Source: Cucumis sativus
Lineage: Eukaryota; Streptophyta; Magnoliopsida; Cucurbitales; Cucurbitaceae
Direction of reading: 5' to 3'
DNA length: 64,000 nucleotides
Assembly: GCF_000004075.3 (NCBI RefSeq)
Contig: NC_026657.2
Coordinates: forward strand, 29,234,408-29,298,407
Shown here: positions 45,008 to 57,536 of the stretch, piece by piece
How positions within the stretch are numbered: the stretch's first letter is position 1
Layout of the letters: every line of letters starts with the position of its first letter
The notes under the pieces: generated by a model
Seen by the model: only the letters and a program-made list of their open reading frames with translations
Databases searched by the model: none
Told to the model about the DNA's origin: nothing
Position numbers and translations under genes: made by a program

Positions 45008-48000
45008 GTTCAAATTCTATCTTTTCTTTATTTTTTAAGAGTGATAAAGATTGTATATTAAAAGTTATAAATGTTTTTTTAAAAAAAAAAATATGAAAAA
45101 AGATATATATAAAATAAAATTCACTTTTAATTATCGTATTTATTTTAGTAGGGATGGACTAATTCATTCAAATCTTATAAGTAGTTGCACTTTTTAAGCC
45201 ATGAATTTCTCGAGATCAGACTAGGCTTAATTCAATTCAAATTTCCACATTTTTCTCTACGCTCTTGTATTGTATATATAATAACAATATATAAATAACT
45301 TGTTCATAAAATCACATGATACTGCTCTTGGCTTCTCTCTAGTTTTCGTTTTCTCTTTTTCCCATTTTTTTTATTTTTTATTTTTGGTGGAGGGGAGGGG
45401 TTGTTTCCTCTCCTGGGTCGCCTCGTATGTCCCGAGTCGACCCGGTTCCAACTCGTTATTTTATTCTTCTTAAACATATATACTATCGATGGATTCAATT
45501 GATCCTACCAGAATTTTCATTAGAAAAGTGAAGCGTCTGGTCGTTAAGGTATAGTACATAATTATATATACATATATATATATCCATATTCTATATTCTA
45601 TGTTTAATATATTATATACACACATATATTCTACATGTATCTTTCCTCTTTTATTATTAATGAATGAATGAATGAACGAATGAATAGGTTGGAACGGCCG
45701 TTGTTACTCGTGGAGATGGAAGGCTAGCATTGGGAAGACTTGGAGCTCTTTGTGAGCAGGTCATTATTTAAACTTTGATTTTGTTTTGAGATTAAGATTT
45801 TAAATTAACATTGAAAAAAAAAAGAAGATGAATTTGTATTGGGAATTAAACAGCTTAAGGAATTGAACTCTCGAGGGTACGAGGTTATTTTGGTAACATC
45901 AGGTGCTGTGGGTCTTGGTCGCCAAAGGCTCAGATATAGAAGATTGGCCAATAGCAGGTTTTTTCTCTCTTCCTTCCTTTTCCTTTCTTATCATTATCCT
46001 TCCCATCTGGACCAATCAATACCATCTTCACACCCTCTTCCTCTCTTAACTCATTACCTCACCCATTTGATCTCCCAAACTTCACCTATCCTTCTCACTT
46101 GTAATTTACTATTAAAATTGGATTTTGCTCATCTCCCATTCTTACCATTTTATAAGTATTCTAAATTATATATAACGGTAGTGATTTTGAAATTTTGTTT
46201 TTTAAAATCAAATTTGTCATATCAAGATTTACCTTATAATTATCACTTGATATTTGCTATTGCATTTTTGTCTTATGAAAGATGAAAGGCATGCTGTGGA
46301 TTAGTTTTCAAAATGCAAGTGATTTTAATTGTTTCAAAATCATGTAACAAACACAGGAGATTTGTGATTTTGATATATTTTTGCTGTTGTTGAAACTGTG
46401 TGTTCTTTTGGGTTGTGTTCAGCTTTGCTGATCTTCAGAATCCACAAGGTGATTTTGATGGAAAGGCATGTGCAGCTGTTGGGCAGAGTAGTCTTATGGC
46501 TCTTTATGATACAATGTTTAGCCAGGTATAATATACAAATTAATTTGTTGATCTAAACTAAATCGACAACTTTATTGATACAAATTAATTAACACTCTAT
46601 ATATTTGTTAATTCCAATTTTGCAGCTTGATGTGACCTCTTCTCAACTTCTAGTGACAGATTCAGTTTTTAGTGATACTGGGTTTAGACAACAACTTTCT
46701 GAAACAGTTAATGCATTGTTAGATCTTAGGGTCATTCCCATTTTTAATGAAAATGATGCAGTTAGTACTAGGAAAACTCCATATGAGGATTCTTCTGGTA
46801 TCTTCTGGGACAATGACAGTTTGGCAGGTCTATTAGCTTTAGAACTCAAAGCTGATCTTCTGGTGTTACTTAGTGATGTTGAAGGCTTGTATAGTGGCCC
46901 TCCAAGTGACCCAAATTCAAAGCTAATCCAGACTTTTGTTAAAGAGAAACATTTAGGCCAAATTACATTTGGGGCCAAATCCAGAGTTGGAAGAGGCGGT
47001 ATGACTGCTAAAGTCAATGCTGCTGTTTATGCTTCTTGTGCTGGCATTCCTGTTGTCATTACCAGGTTTTCAATCCAATCCCATTCTTCTCAATTCACCC
47101 ATTAATGTCCTTACTCTTCTCCTTGCTTTATCAATTTAAATTATTCACGTGCAGTGGTTTTGCCACTGATAACATAATAAAAGTACTCCAAGGTGAGATG
47201 AAAGGAACTCTCTTTCACAAAGATGCCCATTTGTGGACTTTGGTTAAAGAGGTTTCTGCAAGAGAGATGGCGATTTCTGCAAGGGAAAGTTCTAGACGGC
47301 TTCAGGTAATGAAAGGAGTAAATTTATGTTATATAAACACTTCTCTTACATGTGTTTGGTTTGGACTCATGTTTTGTTACTTATGTGTTATTTCAGGCTC
47401 TGAAATCTGAAGATAGGAGAAAGATATTGATGGATGTTGCTGATGCTCTTGAAGATAATGAAAATATGATTTTGGCTGAGAATTCTGCTGATATTAAAGC
47501 TGCAGAGGAGGCTGGATATGAGAAGCCTCTAATATCTCGTTTGGCTCTAAAGCCTGGAAAGGTACTCATTTTTCATCCATGTTTTCTTCTTTTGCCTATG
47601 AAAATAAGACTTATAGGCTTTTTTGTCTTACAGGTTAAGCTTCTTGCAAACTCTGTTCGTAAACTTGCAGACATGGAAGAACCAATTGGTCGCATTTTAA
47701 AAAGAAGCGAAGTAGGATTTATACTTAATTTATTGTAAACTTTTCTTACCACTATATTTGAATTTGTGATGCTCTCTACCATGGTTAATGATATCTTGTA
47801 ATTGCATGCAGCTTGCTAGGGACCTTGTTTTAGAAAGTGTCTCATGTTCTTTGGGTGTTCTCCTTGTTGTTTTCGAGTCTCGGCCTGATGCTCTAGTGCA
47901 GGTAAGGAATATCTTTAAATCTTTATCTTGTTAGGACTACAATTGAAGCACATTTTGATTGCTTTACAGATAGCTTCGTTGGCAATACGAAGTGGAAATG

Positions 48001-49775
48001 GTCTACTTCTTAAAGGAGGAAAAGAAGCCAGACGATCAAATGCAGCTTTGCATAAGGTTCATTTTCGCCTGTTCATTTGAGATGTATTATTAGATTATTT
48101 CAGAGTCCCTCCCTGTTAATACACTGGTTTCTATTTCTGTTAGGTCATCACTTCAGCCATCCCCGATACTGTTGGCGAAAAACTTATTGGACTTGTAACA
48201 TCAAGAGAAGAGATCCCTGATCTGCTCAAGGTGAAAAGAGAAAACAAGTCGATTATAGTTGATGTTGCTTGTTAGCAATGAAAGAATATTGATAGATTGT
48301 TTGTTCTTTTCTAATAACTTGTTGATGCAACAGCTTGATAATGTGATAGACCTTGTGATTCCAAGAGGAAGTAACAAGCTTGTGTCTCAGATTAAAGAGT
48401 CCACAAAGATTCCTGTTCTTGGCCATTCTGGTGAGAGACTAAGGCAGCAATATCAATGTCATATAATCTATCAGTGAAATAAAGTTTTTCTCTAACTTTT
48501 CTCCTACATAGATGGAATCTGTCATGTATATGTCGACAAATCGGCTGATATAGAGATGGCTAAGCGGATAGTTTCCGATGCAAAAGTAGACTATCCAGCG
48601 GCATGCAATGCAATGGTTTGTTTGTTTCTTCCTGTCTATTTCATCTTTTCATCTTTCTGACTATAATTTAAAGCATTTTAATTTGCATTCCTCTGTTTTT
48701 CAGGAAACACTTTTGGTGCACGAAGATTTAGCAAATAATGGAGGACTTATTAAACTCATCACCGAACTGCGGAAAGAAGGTAAAGATGAATTAATTATTT
48801 TTTAAAGTCCTTCCGGTCATGAAAATTTTTGTTGCTAAATTGATTTCTCATGCACAGGTGTGACTCTATATGGAGGAAAACGTGCCAGTGAATTACTTAA
48901 GATCAATGAGGCACATTCATTCCACCATGAGTATAATTCACTGACCTGCACGGTTGAAATTGTGGATGATGTCTTTGCTGCCATTGACCATATAAATGAA
49001 CATGGAAGGTAACAAAGTTCCCCGTCTTAATGTTTACTGAACTGAAAATTATTAGATTTATGGTATATGTAGAAAGATACATAATCTGAATAAATCTGAA
49101 CAAATATACAATAAATCTAATCTAATAAAATTGCACTCGTATCTTGGCAGCTCACATACCGACTGTATCATCACCGAAGATCAGAAAGTTGCTGAAATTT
49201 TCTTGAATCAAGTCGACAGGTATAGTTCTAACTTGCGAGTTGCGTCTACCTTTTTAGCAGTAACCTTAAATTGTTCAAGAGGAGGTTAGAGTGTAAGGGT
49301 GTTTCATGTAAGCCATTCCTCATCCATGAACTTTTTGCATTGTTTCTCAATCTGACTTGTTCTTTGCAACAGTGCTGCTGTATTCCACAATGCCAGTACA
49401 CGATTTTGCGATGGTGCTCGGTTTGGACTTGGAGCAGAGGTAAAGCATTCCTTTTACATTCATAGCCAAAAAACCAAGATCAAATCTTTACCACTTTCTG
49501 ATTTCTGAGTGTTTTGGTTGAACAGGTGGGAATAAGTACCAGTAGAATTCATGCTCGAGGACCAGTAGGAGTTGAAGGACTGTTGACAACAAGATGGTAA
49601 AGATGGTTTCTGAAAATGATGTTAAAAGAAATATAGTTTGGCATAAGTTTAAATTCCATTTTATTGATGATGTTTTGTGTTCTGTGAATGTAGGATTTTG
49701 AGGGGAACTGGGCAAGTAGTGAATGGCGATAATGGAGTGGCTTACATCCACAAAGATCTCGCCCTGAAAAATTGA
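44957..49775 (+). CDS. P5CS: Delta-1-pyrroline-5-carboxylate synthetase, two alternative first exons (717 or 714 aa)
   Basis: Common exons: 45688-45759, 45854-45957, 46423-46525, 46626-47065, 47155-47305, 47397-47561, 47634-47711, 47812-47901, 47970-48056, 48144-48230, 48334-48430, 48512-48615, 48704-48779, 48858-49008, 49151-49219, 49373-49439, 49526-49596 and 49694-49775. With first exon 45489-45548 the protein is 717 aa; with 44957-45007 it is 714 aa. The N-terminal gamma-glutamyl kinase domain has [39 protein letters not shown] and [20 protein letters not shown]. The C-terminal gamma-glutamyl phosphate reductase domain has [38 protein letters not shown] and catalytic Cys543 in YPAACNAM. 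It makes glutamate semialdehyde/P5C from glutamate with ATP and NADPH, the rate-limiting step of proline synthesis. Phe128 (717-aa form) matches the position of Phe129 known for proline feedback in Vigna P5CS. Confidence 0.96.
45489..45548 (+). other. P5CS alternative coding first exon 1b
   Basis: Reads [20 protein letters not shown] and ends at a GT donor, also phase 0. It is closer to the usual plant P5CS N-terminus. TATATAAAT at 45288-45296 could be its own promoter. Confidence 0.7.
45656..45687. repeat. GAAT/GAAC tetranucleotide repeat at a splice acceptor
   Basis: About six units of (A)ATGA/GAAC lead straight into the AG of P5CS exon 2, replacing the usual polypyrimidine tract. Confidence 0.85.
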
Positions 49776-50192
49776 TGGAGTAGCCACAGATACAACAATT
49801 GGTGGTCTTGGTCTTGAAGTTCCATATGTTATCTTCTTTTCCATTACCTTGCCAAACATTTATTTTTGTCAGTCATTTTCCTTTTAAGTTAATAAATTTT
49901 ATGGTTAACTAGAGACTGAACTAATATTTCAACGTTACAGAGTCGTTTTCACGGTTCTTTTTGCTTTATTTACATGTTTATTTATTGATTGTAAAGATTC
50001 AAATTTACAAAGCCCATGCACTTGGAAACAACAGTTTCTCATTCTAAACTGTTGTTGTAAATAGATAAAAGAGTAATCCTTTGACAAATCATGATTTACT
50101 TTTTATAGAGTTCTCAAAATCGTAGCCAAAACCCAAACCCCTTCCCTACGCGTAACGTCAAAATATACACCCTAAGTCATAACCCGAAACCC

Positions 50193-50282
50193 AAAAAAAA
50201 AAAAAAAAAAAAAAATCAGTGATGGTTATATAATTCTCAATAAAAAAAACCAGTGATGGTTATAAAATTCTCAGTAAAACTC
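50193..50282. repeat. A23 run followed by a tandem 33-bp duplication
   Basis: A23 at 50193-50215 is followed by two near-identical units, about 50217-50250 and 50251-50282, each beginning CAGTGATGGTTATA and containing AATTCTCA. Confidence 0.85.
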
Positions 50283-50524
50283 TTTATGTCCTTCAGCCAC
50301 ATCAAGTACTCTCCGGTGTGTTTGCTGACCATTTTCTCGTGCGGAAGGACGAGGAAGCCCGGCGGATAATAGAATTCAAAGCCTTTTTTGTATTCGGCTC
50401 CGGGAGGTAGACGAACTGTTTGCAGAGACGGTAGGGTTTTACGATCACACCAATATTCTATTATTTTTTCCTCTAAACAAAGGGCCTTAAATCTATGCTT
50501 CTTTACTCGTCTTGATGGGCCAAT
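50237..50524 (-). pseudogene. Orphan open frame, possible exon or gene remnant
   Basis: The minus strand is open for 95 codons from 50524 to TGA at 50237, without an early ATG. It reads protein-like sequence such as LEEKIIEYWCDRKTLPSLQT, RLPPGAEYKKGFEFYYPPGF and VLPHEKMVSKHTGEYLMWLK. I do not recognise the family. A tttgtttag acceptor-like site at about 50474 could begin an exon. A telo-box (AAACCCTA, complement of about 50438-50446) and GGCCCA motifs at 50513-50555 lie within or just upstream, which suggests instead a promoter for a short minus-strand transcript. The end of the frame runs into the tandem duplication, so it may be truncated. Confidence 0.3.
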
Positions 50525-51413
50525 TCAAATAACCAATTATTGGGCTCTTGGCCCACAATCATCCGGCTCAAAACTCGCTGCTACAGTTGTACATTCATAT
50601 TCTCATTTTAAGTCAAAGTTTCCATTTGATTAACCTTATTCCTAAATTAATCACTAAGCACCAGCCCTTAATATAAGTTTGATTTCTATAAAATCAAAAT
50701 TAAGATGGAACAAATTAAGAAAATACTTAGGTTAGGCAGATAAATTTCTGTTACCATGTAATATATATACTCTATAAACAATACATAATACATTCGTTTC
50801 TTTTATAAGAGTTAATTTAATATTGTTGAATCCCACAAAGATGATGACATTTCAAACCACAGTACATTACATTGATGCAAGTAGAGAGAGATGGATGAAG
50901 ATCTCTAATCACCTGTAATTGCAAATGGAAATACTACTAAATAAATATCTCTCGGCTACATAAAAGATATTTCAAACCTCCCATAAAGGCCTCTCATCCC
51001 CATGGGCCACTGCATAAGCCACACTTCAATTGCTTTTCTTCTATGTACATATACAATTTAATATTCCCTTTGATTTTTCAACAACTCCCCTCATTTGCTT
51101 ACTATATTCTTTTCTTCTTTATTATTATCGATGGCTTCATTTGGATTTGACACCTAACTACTTCCAGTCCCAAACATAATATTCAAAACAAAATAAGCCC
51201 AATTAATCAATCTTAGTTCCATACATTCATCAATATTCACAATTTACACATATCATATCCCAAGCGTCGGTGCCTTTCGGCTTTCCGTACACTTCAAGAC
51301 ACTCCAATTTTTCTTTTTTTTTTTTAAATCAGACAAAATATAACCCAGATATTACAAATTAAACACTTTTTTTTCCATTTCTGATCAAACCCACCTCCGG
51401 CGATCAAACCGGA

Positions 51414-51680
51414 TTAGGCAGCAACCCGTCGAGTTGTCAGATGGCGAAGTGGCGATTGAACTCCGGTAGAAACCAGAATCTGGGTGGTGGTGGAAGAGGT
51501 AGGTGATTTTGAAGAAGGAGAGGCGTCGGATTGGAATTGAAATCGGCCGGAATCACCACTGGGAAGTCTGATGTAGGACGTGGAAGGGGAATCGCAAAGC
51601 CAAGATCGGATGGCGGGTACTTGTTTTTCGTTCTTGTATTGAACAATAGCTTTGTAAACAAATGGAATTAGACCTTCCAT
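51414..51680 (-). CDS. Small conserved plant protein of unknown function (88 aa)
   Basis: Single-exon frame from ATG at 51680. It starts MEGLIPFVYKAIVQYKNEKQ, continues with SYIRLPSGDSGRFQF and a Ser/Thr/Pro-rich stretch, and ends VQSPLRHLTTRRVAA. I recall similar small plant proteins with the MEGLIPF start and an Arg-rich C-terminus, but none has a function I can name. The coding stretch is GC-richer than its flanks. The 5' leader carries a CT repeat on the sense strand (GA at 51712-51735), common in plant leaders. Confidence 0.75.
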   Translation of the reverse strand: MEGLIPFVYKAIVQYKNEKQVPAIRSWLCDSPSTSYIRLPSGDSGRFQFQSDASPSSKSPTSSTTTQILVSTGVQSPLRHLTTRRVAA

Positions 51681-54600
51681 TTTGCGAGACAGAGGAGGGG
51701 AGAAAAAAAGGAAGAGAGAGAGAGAGAGAGAGAGATTTAAAATTCGAAAGTTGAAGGGAAAATGGAAGAGAGGGGATTGGTTTAAAATGGAAGAGAAGGG
51801 TTGTGATGACGTGGCGTAATAGTTAGGAGGCCAGCTGTTTACGCTAAGCCACGTAAGATTAAGACAAAGAAATAAATCGAGAGGGCATTGGTAAAAGTAA
51901 TATTGAAAGCTCTATCATAACTACAACCCTTATCCTCTCCCCCAATATTATCCCACTTCCACCAAATCTTACTCTAATCTTCAATTTGACTTCTTTTTTA
52001 ATTAATCATATGCTTTGTTTTTTATTATTATTTGCTTAAAACTTGGATTTTAAAATATAATAAAGTGGAAAATTGTTTTGGTGATTTAAAAAGAAGTGAA
52101 GCAATGGACTTTAATTGGAAAAAGAAACATGTGGGCGTTTCTAGTTTTTAGGGTTTTAGGGTTGTTTTTCTTTATTAAAAAACAAACAAAACAAAATGGA
52201 GGGTTTGGAGGAAGGTAGCTTTAAAGTAAGGTAGTAAGGTTAGTAATTTGATTTTGATGTACTAAAATAATAATAACGATAATGATCATAATATTAAAAT
52301 AAAAGGGTTTGTGATTTGATTAATGGTGTATAAATGAAGCATCTCACCGCCAAACAATTCTTTTTATTATTATGCTTCATTGTTGGTGCTTAACATGATT
52401 AACGTGATTCCCATTACCTAATTTGTTATCTTTAAATCTGCTTTCTTCGTTTTTCTTTTTCTTATGCCAACAAAATAAAAAATAAAAAAACAAAAATCCA
52501 ATTTTCTAATAGTAGAAAATCACTATATATTTATTGAATTTTTCTATATAGAACTTGTTACTTTGCTAACTCAATGAATTTATCTAATTTAAAAATTAGA
52601 ATTTGAAACCTAGGTTCAACCTCTTATAAATCAACATTACGTTGCATAATAACGTCAATATTACTCCCACAAACTATGATTAATACCCTTTATTTTTATC
52701 TCGCCTCAAAACTTATGTTAATATAGTTAGTCCTTATCAATTATTTCTAAAAGAATCCTTTAAATCAATCTTATTTATGCACTTCTTCAGAGGTTTTTGT
52801 ATAGTTGCGATGAAAATTGAGAGGCTTATTCAAATTGAATTGGTAATTTAAAATTCATATGATTTTTGTTTGAATGTGTAGTGTATATGTGTGTATATAT
52901 ATAGTTAAAAGGGTGATATAAATCCAATAGCGAAAGTGGGTCCTAAGCCGTGGGCAGGTAGATGAAGTCACTGTTGACCTCACGGGACAATCCAACGGCT
53001 GCAAAGAAAAGCTAAATCTCAAGGGATGAGAAAAACCGTTTGCCTGTGCCACAGTTTTGCTTAAAGGGACAAAATGGTCAATTCAAAGGATAAATGAATA
53101 ATAATATTGATAGTAATAATTCATCTCGTTTAGTCCGTTTCTATAATAATAGAAAACTTACTTTTTTATGTCATGTGTTGAATTTAGTTGTTTCTAGATA
53201 TCCATTATTTTAAACCCAGTATCTTCCCTGGTTATATTTTTCTATTTATATACAAAAGGAATATTATATTTTTAAAATATTAAATTTGGTGGACTTATTG
53301 GCTGTATTTTATATACATATATAGCTTTAACTGGCATGTTGGATAGATATCTATCTTACCTTGATGTTTGACATTATAGTTGTTGAAAAGAAAATAATTG
53401 TTACTCTAATAAATTTCAAAACTATTGATATTATTATTCATTGCATCTACAAGTGTCCCGTACGATAAGTTCATTTTGGGTCTAAGAGAGGCGTGTGGGT
53501 CTAAATCCGGCCCATTTTTTAACATTCAGCCCGTGATATTGGGCCCAATATAAAGAGCCCATTCACATGATGCCTTCTCAGGAACGAGTTCCACCGATTA
53601 TTCTCAAGTACATAGGAGTTGAGTGATATGAACGACAAACTTTATTGTTACTAAAGCATACCCTAGTTAGATTGAGGGGGAATTTAATGGATGAATTGTT
53701 AGGTACCAACAAAGTTTCATAATTGGTATGAAGTAGAGAAATTGGTCGTGGTATACTAATATACTAATGAGGTATTTATCCTTTCTCCAGTAAGTATGAG
53801 GTCTTTCGAATGATTCAAAGTGTAAAGTCACAAAAGTTTATATTCAAAGCGAACAATATTATTATTATCGTGGAGATTGATTGAAACTAAGAAAATATTG
53901 ACTAAGTTTTGCTCGGGAATTTTATATTATGCTATCAATTTTCTTAAAACTTTGTTGAATTTAATTTTAGTCGTGCAAATAATAGGATAGTGAGAAAGTG
54001 TAATACGATTAATTTTCTTGATGAGTTTCAAGTTTTGAAGCTATTGTTATTGATAAGGCACAAGACAATAACGAAATAGTTATTCCAATCCCATATGAAC
54101 ACAATCACACTATGGACAAATTATTGACTAGTGTGGAAATTAAGACAAAATATACCAAAATAGCTAAATTAACAAATCTTATTATTAATAAAAAAAATTG
54201 TTCTATTTATTTATCGTATTTTTTGTCTTATATTTTTATTTTCAACAAATCTTTAAATTAATTAGATTTCTTTCTTTTGTTAATTTTTGTGAAGGATTAG
54301 GTGGTAGATTCAAATCTTATATTAATAAAAAATATCCCTTATAATTGAAAAAATGGAGTTGGTGTATGAATTAAGAAAATCATTATCGTTATTATTGTTA
54401 GTTTATTAATTTCCATAAAAATTAACTTTATAAAACTAATTTTAAGACCATATTTATGAAAAATATATAATAAAGTAATTTTAGGGATTGTTAAAAAAGA
54501 TTGAATTAGGACTAAATTTAGATGAAAATAAAAAAGAGAGAATAAGAGGATATTGAAAAGAAAACTCAAAGGGGTTGGGAATTTGATAATGGAAGTATTT

Positions 54601-57527
54601 GTGTTAGGTGTGAAAAGAACGGCCATTAATGTAATGTATTCCCTTTTTTATTTAACCTTTTTCTCTTTATTTTATGATAGTGATCCTCTCCATTGTTTCA
54701 TCTATCCAACAAATAACAAAAATTAAGACTACATTTCCACACTTAGCAATTAAAAAAAATAACAAATAAATTCGTCAACAAAATACAATATTTGTGGTGT
54801 TCATACAAAATCTCCTTAAGTTATAGATATATCAATATAACAACTAGTATTTCAAAATTTAGATTGAATTATGAAAACAATGGTAAAAGAATAATTAAAT
54901 AATAAAAAAATCTCATGTTAAACCCTTTAAGCATAAAAGAGTAATGGTGATGTTGTGGTTCTAATGCTAGATTTGAATATCCATTCTACACAAGATGAAA
55001 CAAACAAATTTCTAAAAAAACGGTGAAACAAAGTTAGTATTAAAAGATGAAGTAAAAGTAGAGAAAATAAGAGAGGGTTATCCTAGAGTGAAGTGGCAAT
55101 GTTGCTTTTACTATTAAAATGATGGATTGGTATGTGGCTTAAAGTTCACTCAAAACCATCTTAAAAGCAAAAAAAAATAGGGGAAATGTGTCTGATTTGG
55201 ATGCTTTTGAATTATGTCCCTTATGCATTCCTTTCATATCAAATGTTAAATGGTCCCCCGCCGTACGCTACATAAAAGTAGACCTCTCCCTTTCTTTGTG
55301 GGCTACCCCCTAAACCCACCCCTCCAACATTACGGACCCCCTCCACCTTCCTTTCTTCATAACCCCCCCTCTCGTGTTCTCCTCCATACGTGTCTCCATT
55401 CCATCTTACATTCTCTACACCTATTCAAAACTTCATTATTCCTTTCTTAACACTAAATATATATATATAACCGACGATCCAACCAGAGTGAGACACATGT
55501 TCCAATTAAAACAAAGCCATACGATCCACTAATTTATTTTTAATTTTCACGTTACTTTCAATTTACTAATACTTGTCTTCCTATTTATTTTACATTAATT
55601 AATTACTACTTTGTTTAATTAAAAATAAAATAAAGTAGAGAAAAAGAACATTTGTGCTAATTGTGGTTCTAATTTCTCCATTAGTTGCTTTCTTCAACTT
55701 CGTGGATCCTAACTTTCTCAACTTTTTTTCCCATTTTTTTAAAACTAAAATTGTCAACTTGATCTTCTTATTTAAATGGTATTATAGTTTTCATTTTGTC
55801 CATTTTAAACCATTTAGTATGCTTATTTTTTAACATTGAAATCAATGTCTTCCTATAAATACCATAACTATGAAATGCATTAATTTCACAGCTTGTTTTT
55901 TTTTTTTTTTCTTTTTATAATTTATAACATATGAAATGTTAAGAAGGAAAAAGAAAAAAGTGGTGGATGGGGTCCAAATGTAACATAATAATGATAGTGT
56001 TAGATTAGGAGTGTGAGTATGTGGGAAAATGATAGGATGTGGAGAATATTCCTTTAATTGGCAAAATCATATTTCCACATAATAAGTTTAATTAATTGGA
56101 TTTAATGGCCCAAAGAAAGGAAAATAAAATAAAAAGTAGTAAATTCAATGAATCCCAAAATGCCCCATCACTATCATCCCATTTCAAATCTCTAGATTTA
56201 ATTAATCACTTTTATTTTCCAATTAAAATGGCTCTTCAAAAGTCGTCGGTGCCACATGCGTTTATTGTATGTATATATATATATATATGTGCTTGCTATG
56301 CTCTCAATTCTTATATTAGATTATTTCTAAATATCTAAATAAATATATCTACTCAAATAAAAAAACTTAAAACACTTTTTTAACCCTTCTAACTGGATGA
56401 AAAATACAATTTAGAAAAGCCTTCTATATATGTAAAGAATGATTTTGAGATGATGTCAAAACTGCAAAAGCATGAATAACTTTATTATCCTCCTATCGAA
56501 GAACATAACAATGCATACAATATTAATATAATACTTTACAAAAAGAATATTCAGTATATAGCAACGTGATTGAAGGATCGGCCATCTAAGTCTCATGCCT
56601 TTACTTTATATTCAACTTTTAATTGTCAACTACAAATGGAGTGGAAAGAACTGAAGATAAAAGGGCAAGGAGAAGTGAAGAAACATTCATCAAAACGAAC
56701 TATTCTATTCATAAAGTATTTAATATAAATTATTTTCCTTTCATTACGTAATTTAATTCAATGTAATGACATAGAGATAGTTAGGTGTAGTCGGCAAGGA
56801 AAAGCTAAGGATCACTATGTTTTATAATTTTTTTTACAAAAGTAGGTTTATTGAAAATAATATCTTATTCATTTGCAATGATGCGACCCAAAAAAACAAT
56901 ATAATAATAGTTTGAATCATACTAAAAAAGACAAAGAAAATAATAATTTGAAGAAGTAGACTTCTTCATTATGAAAGTTTCTATTTAATTATGGTCTTGA
57001 ATTTTAGAATCAGAACATTCAAAGCCTTATTATAGACTTTGATCTTTCTAAAAAAAATCAATTAAAGTGATAAAAATCTGAAAATTTTGTATATAATATT
57101 AAGTATTAAATAAAATCTTAAATGTCTCGGTTACATTATTAGTTTGATTTCCAAAAAGTGGTTGAATGTCTAAAGAAAGTATGATTAAGTATTTGATTAG
57201 TTGAATTGTTGAAAGATTAATTTTAATGGATGGAAGATAATTCATTTTGCAAATAAGGATGAGTTGATAGATCCAAAAATAAATCATTTTAGAATTTCAA
57301 AAATTATATATCATTCTATAAATTATTTGATTAATCAAATAGAAGATAAAAATATAAATCTCCACTAGCTAATGTCATATTGGTTTATTCTATATAAGGT
57401 TTATACTTTTTAATTTTTATTTTCTATATGGTAAATCAATCTAATAGTTGAATTAAAAGGAAATAAGAATAATAATATACATAGGCACTTGGCGATCAGT
57501 GACCGGTGACGGGTGGCGGGGGTTGGC
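51681..57527. other. Long AT-rich intergenic region
   Basis: 5.8 kb without a supported gene. Items seen: GGCCCA/GGGCCC motifs at about 53509-53562, a C-rich island at 55252-55400 in otherwise AT-rich DNA, a T run near 55896-55910, and a TA run at 56271-56288. The left end holds the promoter of the 51414 gene and the right end that of the bHLH gene. Confidence 0.6.
51712..51735. repeat. (GA)12 microsatellite
   Basis: Uninterrupted GA run in the 5' leader of the minus-strand small gene. Confidence 0.9.
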
Positions 57528-57536
57528 TATATAAAA
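57528..57536 (+). promoter_or_regulatory. TATA box of the LHW-like bHLH gene
   Basis: TATATAAAA in a GC-richer block, with transcript-like leader sequence following. It lies 0.69 kb before the main ATG, consistent with a long leader that may contain an intron (candidate donor 57725, candidate acceptor ending 58026). Confidence 0.65.

Larger units (their letters stand above)
49776..51413. other. P5CS 3' flank and spacer
   Basis: Contains the P5CS 3' UTR, the A23 run and 33-bp duplication at 50193-50282, the orphan frame at 50237-50524 and AT-rich sequence. 50900-51413 should include the 3' UTR of the minus-strand gene at 51414. Confidence 0.6.

Noticed and set aside
46643-47017. 124-codon minus-strand frame
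   Set aside because: Antisense mirror of the large P5CS exon 5.
52855-53052. 65-codon minus-strand frame
   Set aside because: No ATG at its start and no recognisable product; the moderately GC-rich block may be regulatory.
54339-54626. 95-codon minus-strand frame starting MAVLFTPNTN
   Set aside because: Begins with ATG but is Ile/Leu/Phe-rich as expected from AT-rich DNA; no promoter or family evidence.
56096-56338. 80-codon plus-strand frame
   Set aside because: Contains a stretch encoded by the TATATA microsatellite and no conserved motif.
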